A DNA stretch of 64,000 nucleotides from Gaeumannomyces sp. JS-464 (GCA_002197995.1 NGZR01000003.1:806001-870000), one strand, 5' to 3'. Positions 1 through 12,464 are shown, numbered from the stretch's first letter. Numbers and translations: made by a program. The notes: a model not told the origin generated them from the sequence alone.

Positions 1-201
1 AGTTCTCCATACCTCCAGCTCCTCTTCCTGAACCACGGCAAACATGTCGTATTCGGTCGAAAACGGACGCTTTCTGCCCACCAGATGGCGTAGCAACCAC
101 TCATACCACCACCACCCCCATACCTCAGGCAGGGCTCGCCCTGATCTCCATGTCTTAAATCGCAGGGGCCTTCCTCGCTGACCACTGTTTTGCCAATCTA
201 G

Positions 202-1871
202 GCACCATGACCGACATACCTAAGGATCTCCTCAAGGAGATCAAGACCCTTGAGGAAATGTTCGCTGTCGACACGGCCAAGCTCAAGGAGATCACCAATC
301 ACTTTGTCGGCGAGCTCGAACGAGGTTTGACCGGTGAGGGCGGTGATATTGTGAGAGCATTGCCTCTGGCGACCCTTTTCTGTACCCTATCGCAGTATCG
401 AGACTGACCTTTCCTGATCCAAGCCCATGAACCCTACGTGGGTCATGTCCTTTCCGGACGGCCACGAGACGGGAACGTTCTTGGCTCTGGATATGGGAGG
501 CACCAACCTCCGCGTCTGCGAAATCACCCTGACGGACCAGAAGTCTGAATTTGACATCATCCAGTCCAAGTACCGCATGCCCGAGGAGCTCAAGACGGGC
601 CAGTCAGACGAGCTGTGGGAATACATCGCCGACTGCCTCCAGCAGTTCATTGAAACCCACCACGGCGATCCCAAGAAGCTTGAGAAGATCCCCCTTGGTT
701 TCACATTCTCGTACCCGGCGACTCAGAACTATGTTGATGAGGGCATCCTGCAGCGCTGGACCAAAGGCTTCGACATATCTGGCGTCGAGGGTCACGACGT
801 CGCCCCGATGCTCATGTCAGCCCTGAAGGAGAAGGTAAGAGGGGCTGCTCTTGCCTTCGGCCCGCTGGGCTGTCAGATTAAGGTGGCCACTTACTAACAG
901 TTTACCTGCTCTGATCAGGGAGTGCCTGTCAAGCTGGTTGCGCTGATCAACGACACTACGGGGACGTTGATCGCCTCGGCCTACACCGACACTAAGATGA
1001 GGATTGGCTGCATCTTTGGCACCGGCTGCAACGCAGCATACATGGAGAACTGCGGCTCTATCCCCAAGCTGGCTCACATGAATCTCCCGCCCGACACGCC
1101 CATGGCCATAAACTGCGAGTGGGGTGCATTCGACAACCAGCACAAGGTCCTACCGAGGACTCCCTACGACGTCAAGATCGACGAGGATTCGCCTCGGCCC
1201 GGCCAGCAGGCCTTCGAGAAGATGATCGCTGGCCTGTACCTGGGCGAGATATTCCGGCTGATCCTCGTTGACCTGCACGACAATCACGAGACGCGCATTT
1301 TTGCCAGCCAGGATATGTCCAAGCTGCGCAGAGCCTACACCCTCGATTCGTCATTCCTTTCCGCAATTGAAGAGTATGTCCCACAGTCCCATGGCCCAAG
1401 GTGAATTTGACGTGCCAGGCGTTCGACCTGCTCACAATTTCTTCTAGTGACCCATTCGAGAATCTGCAGGAGACCTCGGACCTTTTCCAGTCCAAGCTCA
1501 ACATCCTGCCTAACAAGAACGAGCTTGAGCTTATCCGGAGGACGGCCGAGCTCATCGGCACGCGGGCGGCGCGTCTCTCCTCATGTGGTGTCGCGGCAAT
1601 CTGCAAGAAGAAGGGTTACGAGTCGTGCCACGTCGGCGCCGACGGGTCCGTGTTCAACAAGTACCCCAACTTCAAGGCGCGCGGAGCCAAGGCGCTGCGC
1701 GAGATCCTCGACTGGCCCGAGAAGACGGACCCCAAGGAGGAGGACCCGATCGAGATCCTGGCGGCCGAGGACGGTAGTGGCGTAGGCGCCGCCCTCATCG
1801 CCGCCCTGACCCTGAAGCGCGTCAAGGAGGGCAATGTGGCGGGCATCCGGAACACGGACAACTTCAAATAA
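202..1871 (+). CDS. Hexokinase (5' exon lies upstream of the window)
   Basis: ATP-dependent phosphorylation of glucose and other hexoses in the cytosol, the first step of glycolysis. Exons are 202-350, 424-834, 919-1373 and 1448-1871; introns are GT-AG and the joined length is in frame (477 residues from the ATG at 207). Visible motifs are the phosphate-1 loop LALDMGGTNLRV (about residues 67-78), the sugar-binding LGFTFSYPATQ (about 139-149), INDTTGTL (about 195) and the GTGCNAAYME segment. The ATG at 207 directly follows a good acceptor (AG at 200-201, branch-like CTGAC before it), and the reading frame continues into GC ACC before the ATG. Family members usually carry a short leader exon here, so the true start is probably outside the window. 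LDMGG favours hexokinase over glucokinase; the paralogue is not resolved. Confidence 0.93.
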
Positions 1872-2085
1872 GCGCGCCGCGCAGCTACATGGATTCTCTC
1901 TTCATGCATCAACCGACCACTTGATCCGGAGAGATGTGTTTTGCCATAGACCACGAGCAGGGTGTTGTGAGCTTGGGCGACGATTGTGCGGGGCGCTGAT
2001 CGGTGCTGTCTGGATATGTATAGTCTCGGTATTGACTTAGCCACCGGCCGACCAAGTTCCCGTGGTTAGGACAAAGCTTTGATGC
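1872..2085. other. Convergent intergenic region, hexokinase/RMT2
   Basis: Short tail-to-tail spacer holding the 3' ends of both flanking transcripts. No further gene is seen. Confidence 0.6.
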
Positions 2086-3625
2086 TCAGCCCAAAAAGGT
2101 GCACACAGGCAGTTGGTATTCTTTAGGGAAAAAGATGTTAGCTTCTGAACCCACGTGGAACTTGGGGAGAAAAGATCAACAGCCGCTGCGTGATCTAAGT
2201 GGGAAGTAGGGTAACCAAAACTTACTATCAAGAGTCCAGTATCTCCTCTTGACACCCTCCCACTCTCCGGCCCCGGCCTCGCGCATGCGCTCCATATCGA
2301 CGTCGACAGGGGTCCAGTCGACGTCCATGCCGGCCTCTGAGAGGTGCATGTCTACGACTCTGGTGTAGACGTCGTAGCAGACCTGCCTGTCGGCGCCGAG
2401 GCCGTTGAAGAAGCCGAAGCGGCCGTCCGGGTCCAGGAGCCCCGGGACCAGGTCGGTGAAGAAGAGGCGCAGCTGCGAGTAGTCCTCGCCAAAGGTGTCA
2501 AAATATATGGCGTCGTAGACCTCGCCGGCCTCGAGCAGCTCCTGGCAGACGTCCTGCCACCTGCCGCCGAAGATCCTGTAGGCGCCGGGTTGGGCGCGCG
2601 GGCCTCCCAGGCGGCGCCGAAGGCCGAGTCGGGGGACGCGGTCGCGTGCGCGAGGACCTCGGGTGGGCCTCGACGACGTGGTGGCGCGCGGGCTTGGTGG
2701 CGGCGAACATGGAGTCGATGATGCCCATGCCGAAACCGATGTTGAGGATGCGCTTGCCCGAGGGGAGGGTTGCGGGGCCGGCGGCGGCGGCGGATGGCGA
2801 GTCGGGGGAGGGGGAGGGGCGGAGGAGGGCGTCGACGCTGCGGCGCATGATCTCCGTCTCCCAGGCCATCATGACGCCGTTGCCGTCGTTGTCGACGAGC
2901 TTGCCCTCCGAGTAGGTGAGCTTGGATCGGAGGTATGTCTCGCTCTCGACCGTGTGCTCCTCCTGTGTCTGTTTTCCCTTTGCGCCGCTGGCTGCTTTTG
3001 TTTCTTCCTCGTTGTTTGGCGGTTCAGCTCCTGCGGTTGTGCCTGCCTCCTCCTGGCCCTTGGCGTTGACATCTACCAGCTGCGGCGCCTCGTCCCCGTC
3101 TTCTAGCGGCTCGGCAGCAGCAGCGGCAGCAGCAGCGCCCTCGCCCTCGGCTATTTCCTCGTCCTCATCCTCGTCGCCGCTCGAAAGCTCCTCGTAACCG
3201 TCGAGGATGCCAAAGAGCATCTCGGCGCGGACGCCGGCGTCCCTGCACAGGCCGTAGAGCTCGGGCAGGCCCAGGCGCAGGGCCAGGCAGCCGGGCGTCT
3301 CGTCGTTATCGTCGACGTCGTTCCAGATGGCGCCGGACCAGAAGAGCTCCGTCAGGGTGGCCTTGGCGGCTTCTGTTGTTGTTGTTGTCGTCGCCTGATC
3401 CGAGGCGGCGGCGGCGGCGGAGCGGATCGCGGCGTGCAGGGGCGCCTCGCGCGTCGTGGGGTCCTGCGCGCTCGCTTTGCCGGGGCTGTCGAGCAGCTTC
3501 TTGAGCAGGGGGATGTCGTGGGCGGCGGCGGCGCGCAGGATCTGCGCCGTCTCGTCTGGGCAGTCGGGTGAGATGCGGGAGGAGGAGGGGTTTGCGCCTT
3601 GCGCTAGGGCGTCGGTGGTCGCCAT
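2086..3625 (-). CDS. RMT2: Protein arginine N-methyltransferase 2 (two frame breaks)
   Basis: SAM-dependent methyltransferase that modifies the delta nitrogen of arginine; the yeast target is ribosomal protein L12. The ATG is at 3625. The N-terminal half has ankyrin-like sequence (LLKKLLDSPGKA, then REAPLHAAIRSA) and an acidic Ala/Glu-rich stretch. The methyltransferase part shows motif I NIGFGMGIIDSMFA, post-I VVEAHP, YDAIYFDTFGEDYSQLR and FGFFNGLGADRQVCYDVY. An intron at 2121-2225 splits the last codons, giving the C-terminus KYQLPVCTFLG and a stop at 2086-2088. The frame slips by one missing base near 2661 (after VEAHP) and again near 2581-2610 (before YRIFGGRWQD). Allowing for both, the length is 478 residues, normal for the family. 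The breaks look like sequence errors because conserved blocks continue on each side. Confidence 0.9.
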
Positions 3626-4536
3626 CCTGGAGGGTTGTCTTTTGGGACTAGGGATAGCTTGCAGGATGTGGCTCGGGTATGTCCCTGTCTTGTGTGTATC
3701 GTATTATATCATTGCTCGCGTGCCAGTTGTGCAAGTCTAGTTTTTTTCTTCTTTTTTTTTCTTTTTTTCTTTCACTGCCCCTCAGTCGGCCAGCTGCTGG
3801 CTGGCACGCAGGCAGGCGCCGGTGGTGCGGGGCACCCCCTAGTTATTCCCGCTCAGGCTCGGTTGCAAGGGTCCCAGCAACGGTTTTCAGCAATGACGAA
3901 GCAATTGGCCAATCGCAGCGCAATCTGGAAAACGTGTGCGACATCCTGAGTCGGCAGCTTCCGCGCAAAGAAACCCACTATTATTTACCGAGCCCGGTCC
4001 TCGCGTCTGGACTCGGGCGCTGCAGGAAAAGGCAACAGCTACCGCGGCAACATGCAGCCAAACAAAACCTCGAGTCGGTCTTTTTCCATCATCAGCTTCC
4101 ATCGGCACAGGCTTGCCAGGCGTGCGCGATAGAAAATTTACGCAATTGAATCCATATCTCTATTGGATCCGCCTCGCCCCGGATGCAGCTGCAGCTGGCC
4201 TGACGCTAACGACGACCTAACGAAGCTGTAACTCGTGCTGCAGCACGTCCAACCCAGGCTCGGTAGGTGCAGGACCTGCAGAACAACCTGGTCCCAGCTG
4301 CCCAGCCCCGACCCCGGCTTGCTGCCGCAGAAACAACCCAGGAATACCTGCGGCCACCAGGACTGTTTGTTGTGATTGCCACCTGCCCACAACCAACCTA
4401 CCTCATTCGCGTCCTGTCTCTTGCCCATCGTTGATCGATGCTGATTATCGAAGACGACCTCGTCTCCAGAAAGCGGTCTTGGCACTCGACTCGACTCTCG
4501 GGGCCGTACCAGCTTGTACGCCCCAACGTCGTCATC
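3626..4536. other. Divergent promoter region, RMT2/VTC4
   Basis: About 0.9 kb between two head-to-head genes. It contains a T-rich tract at 3741-3773. An in-frame ATG at 4438 could extend VTC4 by 33 residues. I looked for a CACGTG phosphate-response box, expected for a polyphosphate gene, and did not see one. No other gene is seen. Confidence 0.5.
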
Positions 4537-6991
4537 ATGAAGTTCGCCGAGCAGCTGCGCGCCAGCATCCTCCCGGACTACCAATGGTACTACATCGACT
4601 ACCCGGGCCTCAAGGCCGAGCTGAAGCAGCCCACGGGGCCCTTCCGCTCCCATCCCGATGACGCGACCGAGGGCGCCGGTGGCCGCGAGTGGTCCGAGGA
4701 GGACGAGGGCCGCTTCGTCCGCCTGCTTGAGGCCGAGCTCGACAAGGTCCACACCAAGCAGCAGGTCAAAGCCATCGAGATTTCGAGACGCATCGCCGTC
4801 AGCGAGAAGGAGGTCAATGACCTGGTCAACCGCCAGAACGAGCGTGGCACCGGCCCTGGGCCCTCGGCCGAGGAATTCGAGCTGCTCGAGGCCGACCTGA
4901 GTGACATCATCGCCGACGTCCACGATCTCGCCAAGTTTGTCCAGGTCAACTACACTGGGTTTTATAAGATTATCAAGAAGCACGACAAGATGACCAACTG
5001 GCACCTCAAGCCCGTCTTCGACAGCCGCCTCAAGGCCAAGCCGTTTTACAAGGAGAACTACGACGCCCAGGTCGTCAAGCTCTCCAAGCTCTACGACCTC
5101 ACTCGCACTCGCGGTAACCCCGTGAAGGGCGACAGCGCCGCCGGTGGCAGCCAGGCCAACTTTGTGCGCCAAACGACAAAGTACTGGGTCCACCCCGACA
5201 ACGTGACGGAGCTCAAGCTCATCATCCTCAAGCACCTGCCCGTTCTTGTCTTCAACGCGAGCAAGGAGTTTGAGGTCGAGGACTCGGCCATTACTTCCAT
5301 CTACTACGACAACCCGGACAAGTGGGATCTGTACGAGGGCCGTCTGAAGAAGACCGAAGGTGCCGAGGCGATCCGCTTGCGGTGGTATGGCGGCATGCAG
5401 AACGAGACGATTTTCGTCGAGCGCAAGACGCACCGTGAGGACTGGACGGGCGAGAAGTCGGTCAAGGCGCGTTTCTCCATAAAGGAGAAGAACGTGAACG
5501 CATACATGAAGGGAGAGCTTCTGCCCGCGGCAATCTTCGAGAAGGCGAGGCGTGAGGGCAAAAAGTCGTCCAAGGCTATCGCCGAGGACGAGAGGCTGGC
5601 GGCTGAGATCCAGTACTCGGTGCTGAAGAAGGGCTACAAGCCCGTCTGCCGCTCCTTTTACAACCGAACGGCATTCCAGCTTCCGGCTGACGCGCGCGTG
5701 CGTATATCCCTGGACACGGAGCTGTCCATGGTGCGCGAGGACAACCTGGACGGCACGCAGCGTAGCGGCGACAACTGGCGCCGCATGGACATTGGCATTG
5801 ACTACCCCTTCTCGCAACTACCGCCCAAGGACATTGTTCGGTTCCCCTACGCCATCCTCGAGGTCAAGCTGCAGACGCAGATGGGCCAGGAGCCGCCCGA
5901 GTGGGTCCGCCAGCTAATCTCGAGCCACCTGGTCGAGTCGTTGCCCAAATTCTCCAAGTTCATCCACGGCACCGCCTGCCTGTTCCCCGACCGCATCAAC
6001 CTTCTCCCGTTCTGGCTTCCCCAGATGGACGTGGACATCAGGAAGCCGCGCACGCACAACTTTGGCATCAGGAGGCCCGGGCCTCAGTCTATCGGAACGG
6101 GCACGTCGGAGGACGAGGAGGACGACCTGGACTCAGACGAGGAAGAGGAGGAGGAGACGGGCGGCGCCACTCGCGCCAAGGGATCCAACAACCAGAACGG
6201 CGAGTCCTCCACCCAGGGTACGGCGCTCGGTCGCCGGGCTGGCCCTGATATCGAGGATCAGACTACGGCGCAGCCCGAAGTGGACGAGGACTACCCCGTC
6301 TACGACTCGGATCTCGAGGACGACGACACGAGGCTGGAGGAGGCCCGGCGCGTCGGGGGCTGGGATTACTACTCGACCCTCCTCTCGGTATACGGTGCGG
6401 CAGCCGGGCGGGGGGCGCTGACGGTCCTGAAATACATGGTTCCGCGGCCGCGGGGAACACAGGTTCCGCGGAGCGAAAGGAACCAGATGCTGTTCGGCAG
6501 TGGGGAGACGCACATGAAGCGGTTCAAGGCGCCCAAGGGCAAAAAGATCCATGTGCCGGTCCGCGTGGAGCCCAAGGTGTTTTTTGCCGCCGAGCGTACC
6601 TTTTTGGGATGGGTGAGTGATGAGGACGGGTGCGCAGAAGAAATACACGGGGATTCCCTACCCGACGTTTTGGAGAAAGCTAACCGGGTCGTGCAACCAA
6701 CAACAGCTCGAGTACTCGATATACGTCGGCACTATTGCTACGACGTTGCTCAACTTCGGCGACAAACCTAACGGGGCGGCGTTCGCGGCGGCAGGTGCGT
6801 TCACATTACTGGCGGTCTTGTGTCTGCTCTATTCGGTTGTCATATACCTTTACCGAAGCCGAGCGATCCGGACGCGCAGGGCATCGGCCAAGTACTACGA
6901 CAAGTGGGGGCCGTCGGCACTCTGCATCGCCCTGTTTGTGGCCGTGATTCTCAATTTCGGTTTTGAGGGACACCAGAGAAAGTACTGGTAG
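4537..6991 (+). CDS. VTC4: Vacuolar transporter chaperone 4, polyphosphate polymerase
   Basis: Catalytic subunit of the VTC complex, which makes polyphosphate from ATP and moves it into the vacuole. Exons 4537-6612 and 6707-6991 give 786 residues. The N-terminal SPX domain begins [22 protein letters not shown] and senses inositol pyrophosphates. The central VTC tunnel domain includes [45 protein letters not shown] and YAILEVKLQ, the basic residues that line the active site. A Glu/Asp-rich linker follows near residues 530-610. The C-terminal exon encodes three membrane helices ([51 protein letters not shown]). I chose the ATG at 4537 because SPX domains start at the very N-terminus; an in-frame ATG at 4438 is possible but less likely. 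The gene is intact. Confidence 0.96.
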
Positions 6992-7677
6992 GGTGGGTGT
7001 GCTTGTTTGTTTGTTTGCTGGTGAAGTCAATAGGCAGCGAGGGGAAAGGGGAGTGAAGGGGATAAGCGATGTGTACGACAAGATTGGTACGGGGTTGGAT
7101 ATTGTTAGTGGTGGGTGCAGGCGCCTTCGCCCATTGTGGCATGTGCATTGCTTCTTGGACGTAGCTAGCCCAAAACAAGCTTTCTTTTGTCTGTGCCTTT
7201 CACTCTTAGTGTCAGCCCGCCGTGTCCAGCCTCCAGCCATGGCCGGGCCAACCGGAAACCAACTGATGCGAGCCTTCAGCCAGAGGCTGACATTCAGAAT
7301 CGGAGGCGTCATACTAACGACGGTAGCCTATTGGCGGCTTCGCTCCCTAGCGTTGAGGGCTGACAAGGAAGATTGACATCCAGTGACAGGAACGACGGAG
7401 ACAGTGGGTTGTCGCTGTGTCAGACACGAAAGAACAGCAGCCACACCTAGCTCAACCCCCACTTCACCACACTATCAAGTACGGGGCGGCCGGGCCAAGG
7501 AGTCGAAGAGTATTCGTGCTCGACAAGTCTGCGAATCCCAGATTTAAATTCTTGGCCAACCGCCAATCTTCTCCTCTTTGCGTTCATTTCGCTCTGGTCT
7601 CTGGACCGATGAGCCTCGTGGTAGAGTAGAAAATAGGGACAGAGTTAGACGCCCAGGCAAGAAGCGAGCGAGAGAAA
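6992..7677. other. Intergenic region, VTC4/cystathionine gamma-synthase
   Basis: Holds the 3' end of VTC4 and the promoter and leader of the next gene. No gene, RNA or clear motif recognised. Confidence 0.5.
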
Positions 7678-9530
7678 ATGCCGGCCAGAATCAACAACAC
7701 CGAGTTCGGGCACTCGTGCCCACCCGAGGGCCCTCACACAGTCACCATTCACGCCAAGGGATGGAATTCCGCCATGGGCATTCGCGATGGCGACATGTCG
7801 GTCCTGTCCCGCCTGGTATCCATGTACCCTCGCTTTGCTCCTTGGGGTTTGTGTCGCCAGGTGAGTATGAATTGGCCCATGATGGTTTCCTTCCTCGTGT
7901 CCCTTTTCATGGAGTGATTTACAAAGAGATCCACTGACCCCTTTTCATCATCTCGGCTCCTTCACCCGCAACAACACAATAGCTCTTAGCCGCAATCTCA
8001 AAAAATCTCGGCCTCAGCGAGACGCAGACATGCATCGCCCTGCCGGCGGCCGACGCCCTCGAGCTGGTCCGGGCCTTTGCCTGCTCGCCCCTGCGCCTGG
8101 AGCACCAGGTCAAGGACCCGGCGGACCTATCGCTCCGCACCGTCGAGATCAGCCTCGGCGGCGACGGCGATGGCGACAAGGTCCGCCTGTACGTCGTCGT
8201 TGGCCCCGCGACGGCCGCAAAGGCCCTGGGCGTGGCCTGGCAGACGGGCGGCCTCGGCGTGTCGACCCGGCTCGCTGAGGCGCTGCTGCCCCACGTCGAG
8301 TCGTCGCTGGTCGAGGTTGCTCCCTCGTCGTCGCCAGCACCGGGGCTGGGCCAGGACGGTTCGCACGAGGCGCTGCGTGAGCGCATAGCCGGTCTCCTGC
8401 GACGCGCGCCCATCGATGCCGCCAGGGCCGCCATGGTCAAGGCCGAGGACGTGTACCTCTATCCGACGGGCATGGCGTCCATCTACAGGTGCCACCAGGC
8501 GCTGGCCGAGCACCGGCCCGGCAAGGTCCTGGTCCTGGGCTCCGTGTTCAAGAACACGTGGCAGCTGTTCGAGGAGTCGGTCGCCGGCATGAAGCACTTT
8601 GGCCACTGCCACGACGGTCCCAAGCTGCTGGCGGACCTGGAGGAGTGGCTGGCGGCGGAAGCCCACGAGGGGAGGGGCGTCAGCTACTGCTTCCTCGAGT
8701 TCCCGTCGAACCCCATCCTCGTCTCGGCGGACCTGGCGGGCCTCCGCAAGCTGGCGGATAAGCACGGCTTCCCGCTGGTCGTGGACGACACGGTGGGCTC
8801 GTTCGCCAACCTGGACGTCCTGCCCGTGGCCGACGTCATCATGAGCTCGCTCACAAAGTCCTTCAGTGGCTACGCCGACGTCATGGGCGGCTCCATCGTG
8901 CTCAACCGGTCCATGCCGGCGCACTATGCGAGTGTCTCGCGAATCTTTGCGGCCCGCTTCTTCAACGAGCTCTTCGCCGGTGACGCCGCCCAGCTCGTGT
9001 CTAACAGCGCCGACTACATCGAACGCAGCGCGGTCCTGAACCGCAACGCCGCCGCCCTGGCCGCCTTCTTCGACGCCCAGCGGAAGAAGCAGCAGCAGGA
9101 GGCCGGCGGCGCCGGCAGCGGCGTCACCATCACGGGCGTCAACTACCCGCCCTACACCAGCACGGCGGCAAACTACGCCGCGGCGATGCGGCCCGAGACG
9201 GCCGAGCTGAGCCCCGGGTACGGCTGCCTCCTGAGCGTGGACTTTGGCACGGTCGAGATGGCGGCCGCCTTCTACGATTCGCTCGAGTACTTCCACGGCC
9301 CGCACCTAGGCGCGCACCGGACGCTGGCTATCCCGTTTGCGGCACTAGCGTTCGGCAAAAAGGGCCAGGTCGACACCATAGAGTACCATAACGCCTATGG
9401 CAACCGCGCCGCGCAGGTCCGCATTAGTGCCGGGCTGGAGGACGAGGAGGAGATAGTCGCTATGGCGGAGGAGGCGCTGGCTAAGGCGGCTGGGATTGTG
9501 GGCAAGGGGCTTGGAGAGCTGCCGAAGTAA
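7678..9530 (+). CDS. Cystathionine gamma-synthase family PLP enzyme
   Basis: Cys/Met-metabolism PLP enzyme, probably joining cysteine to an activated homoserine to make cystathionine in methionine synthesis (the met-7/STR2 type of fungi). Exons 7678-7860 and 7983-9530 give 576 residues. About 200 residues of fungal-type N-terminal extension precede the fold-type I core. The core shows VYLYPTGMASIYRCHQAL (cofactor phosphate region), FLEFPSNPIL, PLVVDDTVGSFANLD (the Asp that holds the PLP ring nitrogen) and SSLTKSFSGYADVMGGS with the Schiff-base lysine. The C-terminal domain ends near VRISAGLEDEEEIVAM. The gene is intact. Cystathionine beta-lyase and O-acetylhomoserine sulfhydrylase are related alternatives, but the long N-terminus and TKSFSGYADVM favour gamma-synthase. 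Confidence 0.88.
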
Positions 9531-9699
9531 CGACTTTTCATATTTCTTCCGTCTGTCTCCCTGGTCAGGACGCAAGCATAAAGCCAAGCCCCTGCCTCTA
9601 TCCCTCGTTTGATAAAAAGTGTTAGAATTTTGCGACGTCTGCTGGGAACCGTGGTTTGTACATTGTGTTCGTTATTTAAAAGCAAAGCAAATCATGCCT

Positions 9700-10832
9700 C
9701 TACTTCTCCTCGCCAGGCAAATCCCCAACAACAGGCCTCAGCAACTCAGGCACCACAACAGCCGCGTCCCCGATAAACGCCCAGTCGATCCCCGGCCTAA
9801 GGTTCTTGTTGGCGTCCCCAGCATCGGTATTGACAACAGCGACGCGGGCGCCCCTTTTCCGGGCCTTCTCGGCGTACCCCGCGGCGGGCCAGACCTTGGC
9901 CGAGGTGCCGATCACCAGGCACAGGTCGACGGGGCCCGCATCCTCGGCGAACAGCCCGTCGGCCGCCTCGGCCACCTCCCTGTCCAGCGCCTCGCCGAAC
10001 CAGACCACGCCCGGCCGCAGCATCCGCGTCTTGCACCGCGGGCACCGCGGCAGGTCCGCCTCTGCCAGGCCCGACGACAGGCGGCCGTCGGAGGAGGGGA
10101 GGGGCGTGCCGCCGTAGATGTTGGGCCTGGCGGCATTCGCGCCGCCGCCAGCAGGATCAGCAGCAGCAGTGGTGTCCCTGAGCGGCGCCAGGTCCCGCTC
10201 CGTCGGGTTCTGGGCGTCGGCCCCGTCCCGGCCCAGGATCTGCGCGTGCTTGCGCGCGATGCCGCCAGCAGCAGCGGGCTCGCGCGGGGCCTGCTTTCCG
10301 GTTCGGCGCGGCCGAGCAGTTCTACCTCGTCTTGCCCGCCCGTGTCGAGCGCCGGCGTCAGGGGCTCGGTGACGTTGCCCTCCTCGGCGTACCCGCACGC
10401 GGCGGCGTCGACGCACCGCAGCGCAAACAGGCTCCCGTGCAGCTGCACCAGCTGGGCCGGCGGGTGGCCGGCGCGCGGGCTCAGGCCGTCGACGTTCTGC
10501 GTCAGCGTCGCGGAGCCCGGGACGCGGCGGGCCAGCTCCGCCAGGGCCAGGTGCGCGGCGTTGGGGCGCGCGGCCAGGGCGGCGCGCCGCCGGTGGCTGT
10601 AGAAGCGCCACACGAGGCCCGGGTCGTGCCGGAAGCCGGCGGGCGTCGCCACGCGCGTCACGTCCTGCCCCGCCCAGAGCCCGCTGGTGCCCCGGAACGT
10701 GGCCAGCCCGGACGAGGCCGAGATGCCGGCGCCCAGGACGGCGACGATGCGCTTGGACTGGACGAGGTGTGCGTGGAAATCGGCCAGGGCGGCCGGGTCG
10801 AGGGGTGCTTCTGGCGAGGAGGGTGAAGGCAT
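9700..10832 (-). CDS. SIRT5-type NAD-dependent protein deacylase (one frame break)
   Basis: Sirtuin that removes acyl groups from lysine using NAD+. The ATG at 10832 starts MPSPSSPEAP. NAD-binding motifs are AVLGAGISASSGLATFRG, TQNVDGLSPRAGHP and LVQLHGSLFALRC, whose last residues begin the zinc site (CVDAAACGY). After the break come CPRCKTRMLRPGVVWFGE (second zinc pair and SIRT5-like wall), LCLVIGTSAKVWPAAG and VVNTDAG. One base is missing near 10270-10300, between GRAEPESRP and EPAAAGGIARKHAQIL. Corrected length is about 377 residues. It is tail-to-tail with the upstream PLP enzyme gene. Class III assignment rests on motif similarity; mitochondrial or cytosolic location is not shown. Confidence 0.87.
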
Positions 10833-11521
10833 TCTGTTGGCGATGGATGATGGTTTGTTGCTGTGTGGGATCCGAAGTGAGTTCGGTGAGCTGACCAGAT
10901 TCTATACTTAATTCAATGAGGCGCAGCAAGTTGACGCCTTGCCTGGTTGGGTTTACATGTGGGACATGCTTGGGCCTCAGGAGGTTCACCATCATGGAAA
11001 TTCCCATGACGGCCACCCGACAATCCTGCCACGACTGTTGGTCACAGTTTGAAAGTAGTCGAGATTAATCTCAAAACTAACCATTTCCGCCAAAAAAATA
11101 GCCTTATTCCCCTAGATGTATATCCCAAGCATTCTACGGTCGTGGTAGTTGGAACACTTCGATTGAAAGCTTATAGATGGAGGTTTAGAAAAAAACACGT
11201 AGAAACTCGAATAAAGAAGGAGGAAAAGGGGAATAAGGAAAAGAAAGGAAGGGGATAAAACCTACATAAAATATTGCGTGATTCCCCGAAGATGAGGAGG
11301 TTAGCTGGAGTGCAAATGGTTAAGAAAACCCGAACTCGTCCGATACACCAACGCCTAAAAAGGGGCGGCTGTCCAAGATAGGCGCCCACCGCGACTGAGT
11401 GGCAAGAGCTAGAAATTTGGCTGGTATTCACAAGAACATGCGAGAGAATACTGGTCTACTAATAAGGAAATAACCAAACATCAGGCAGCGCCCGACTCAA
11501 CAAAAGACAACGCCGCAGCCC
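10833..11521. other. Intergenic region, sirtuin/oxidoreductase
   Basis: Sirtuin promoter on one side and the 3' end of the oxidoreductase on the other. An A-rich part lies around 11170-11290. No gene recognised. Confidence 0.5.
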
Positions 11522-12464
11522 TTACAGTGTAAACACGATCCTCCCCTTCTTGGCAATGTCCTTATCCGCCCAGACCTTTTCAAACTCCTCGAGCGGGAAC
11601 AGCTGCGGCTTCTTCAGCTCCATCCCGGCCAGGGTGGCGACGAGCCCGGGCATCTCCTTGGCCATCTCGGGGAGCGAGAAGGCGCCCGGCCCGGAGCCGC
11701 GGATGGTCAGGTTCTTGGACCGCAACACGGCGCCCGACACGCTGATGGAGCCCTGGCCCGACAGGGCGCCGATCTGGACGTACTGTACGGCTTTGCCGCG
11801 CGGCGGCAGGGCCTCTAGCACGCGTGTGGCCACGTCGCCGTTGATGTAGTCGAGCACCACGTCGACATCGTCGAGCCCCGAGAAGTCCGTGTCGGCCCCG
11901 CCCTCGCCCTTGAGCTCGATGCGGCGGTCCAGGCCGGCGACGCGCGCGAGCGTCTCCGGGTTGCGGGCCACGCCGATGACGCTGGAGGCGCCGATGGCGC
12001 GGGCGAGCGGCACGGCGAGCTCGCCGCTAGCGCTGGTGGCGCCGAGGATCAGGGCCCGTGAAGCCCTGCGGCAGGCCGGCGGTGCGCAGCTTGAGGGCGA
12101 TCCAGGAGCTCATGCCCGGGTTCACGCTGGCGGCGACGGCGGCGGCGTCGGCGCCGTCCGGGAGCGGGACCGCGGCGCGGCGCTCGATGTTGAGGAGCTC
12201 GACGGCGGTGCCGAAGTTGGGGGCCATGCCGATGACGAAGTAGTGCTTGCCCGTGGCCTCGTCGACGCCCACGCCGTCGATGCCCAGCGTGTGCGGCAGC
12301 AGCGACGCCGAGTAGTGCTCGCCCGAGGCGCGCGAGCGGACGACGTTGTGCAGGCCGACGTACTTCATGCGCAGCTGCAGCTGCGACTCCGAGGGCGCCG
12401 GCGGCGCGTCCAGCGTCACCTGGTGCGGGCCCTCCTCCCACGACGATGTCTGGACGGCGCGCAT
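11522..12464 (-). CDS. Zinc-less MDR quinone-oxidoreductase-like protein (one frame break)
   Basis: Medium-chain dehydrogenase/reductase without visible catalytic zinc cysteines. The ATG at 12464 starts MRAVQTSSWEEGP. An N-terminal GroES-like part (LQLRMKYVGLHNVVRSRASG, LPHTLGIDGVG) is followed by a Rossmann segment LILGATSASGELAVPLARAIGA, then VIGVARNPETLARV and a C-terminal GRIVFTL. An extra base near 12056 shifts the frame between LPQGFT and ALILGATSASG; corrected length is 313 residues. The substrate cannot be told from sequence. Quinone reductase and enoyl reductase are both possible. Confidence 0.8.

Noticed and set aside
3626..4536. PHO-type CACGTG box upstream of VTC4
   Set aside because: Only partial matches (such as AACGTG and CACGTC) are present.
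4138..5817. Open frame of 559 codons on the minus strand
   Set aside because: It lies antisense to VTC4 and arises from the strong G/C third-position bias of that gene; its peptide is repetitive Val/Leu/Asp sequence with no motif.
8127..10602. Long open frames antisense to the PLP enzyme (8127-9305) and to the sirtuin (9619-10602)
   Set aside because: Both mirror GC-rich coding sequence and contain no motif.
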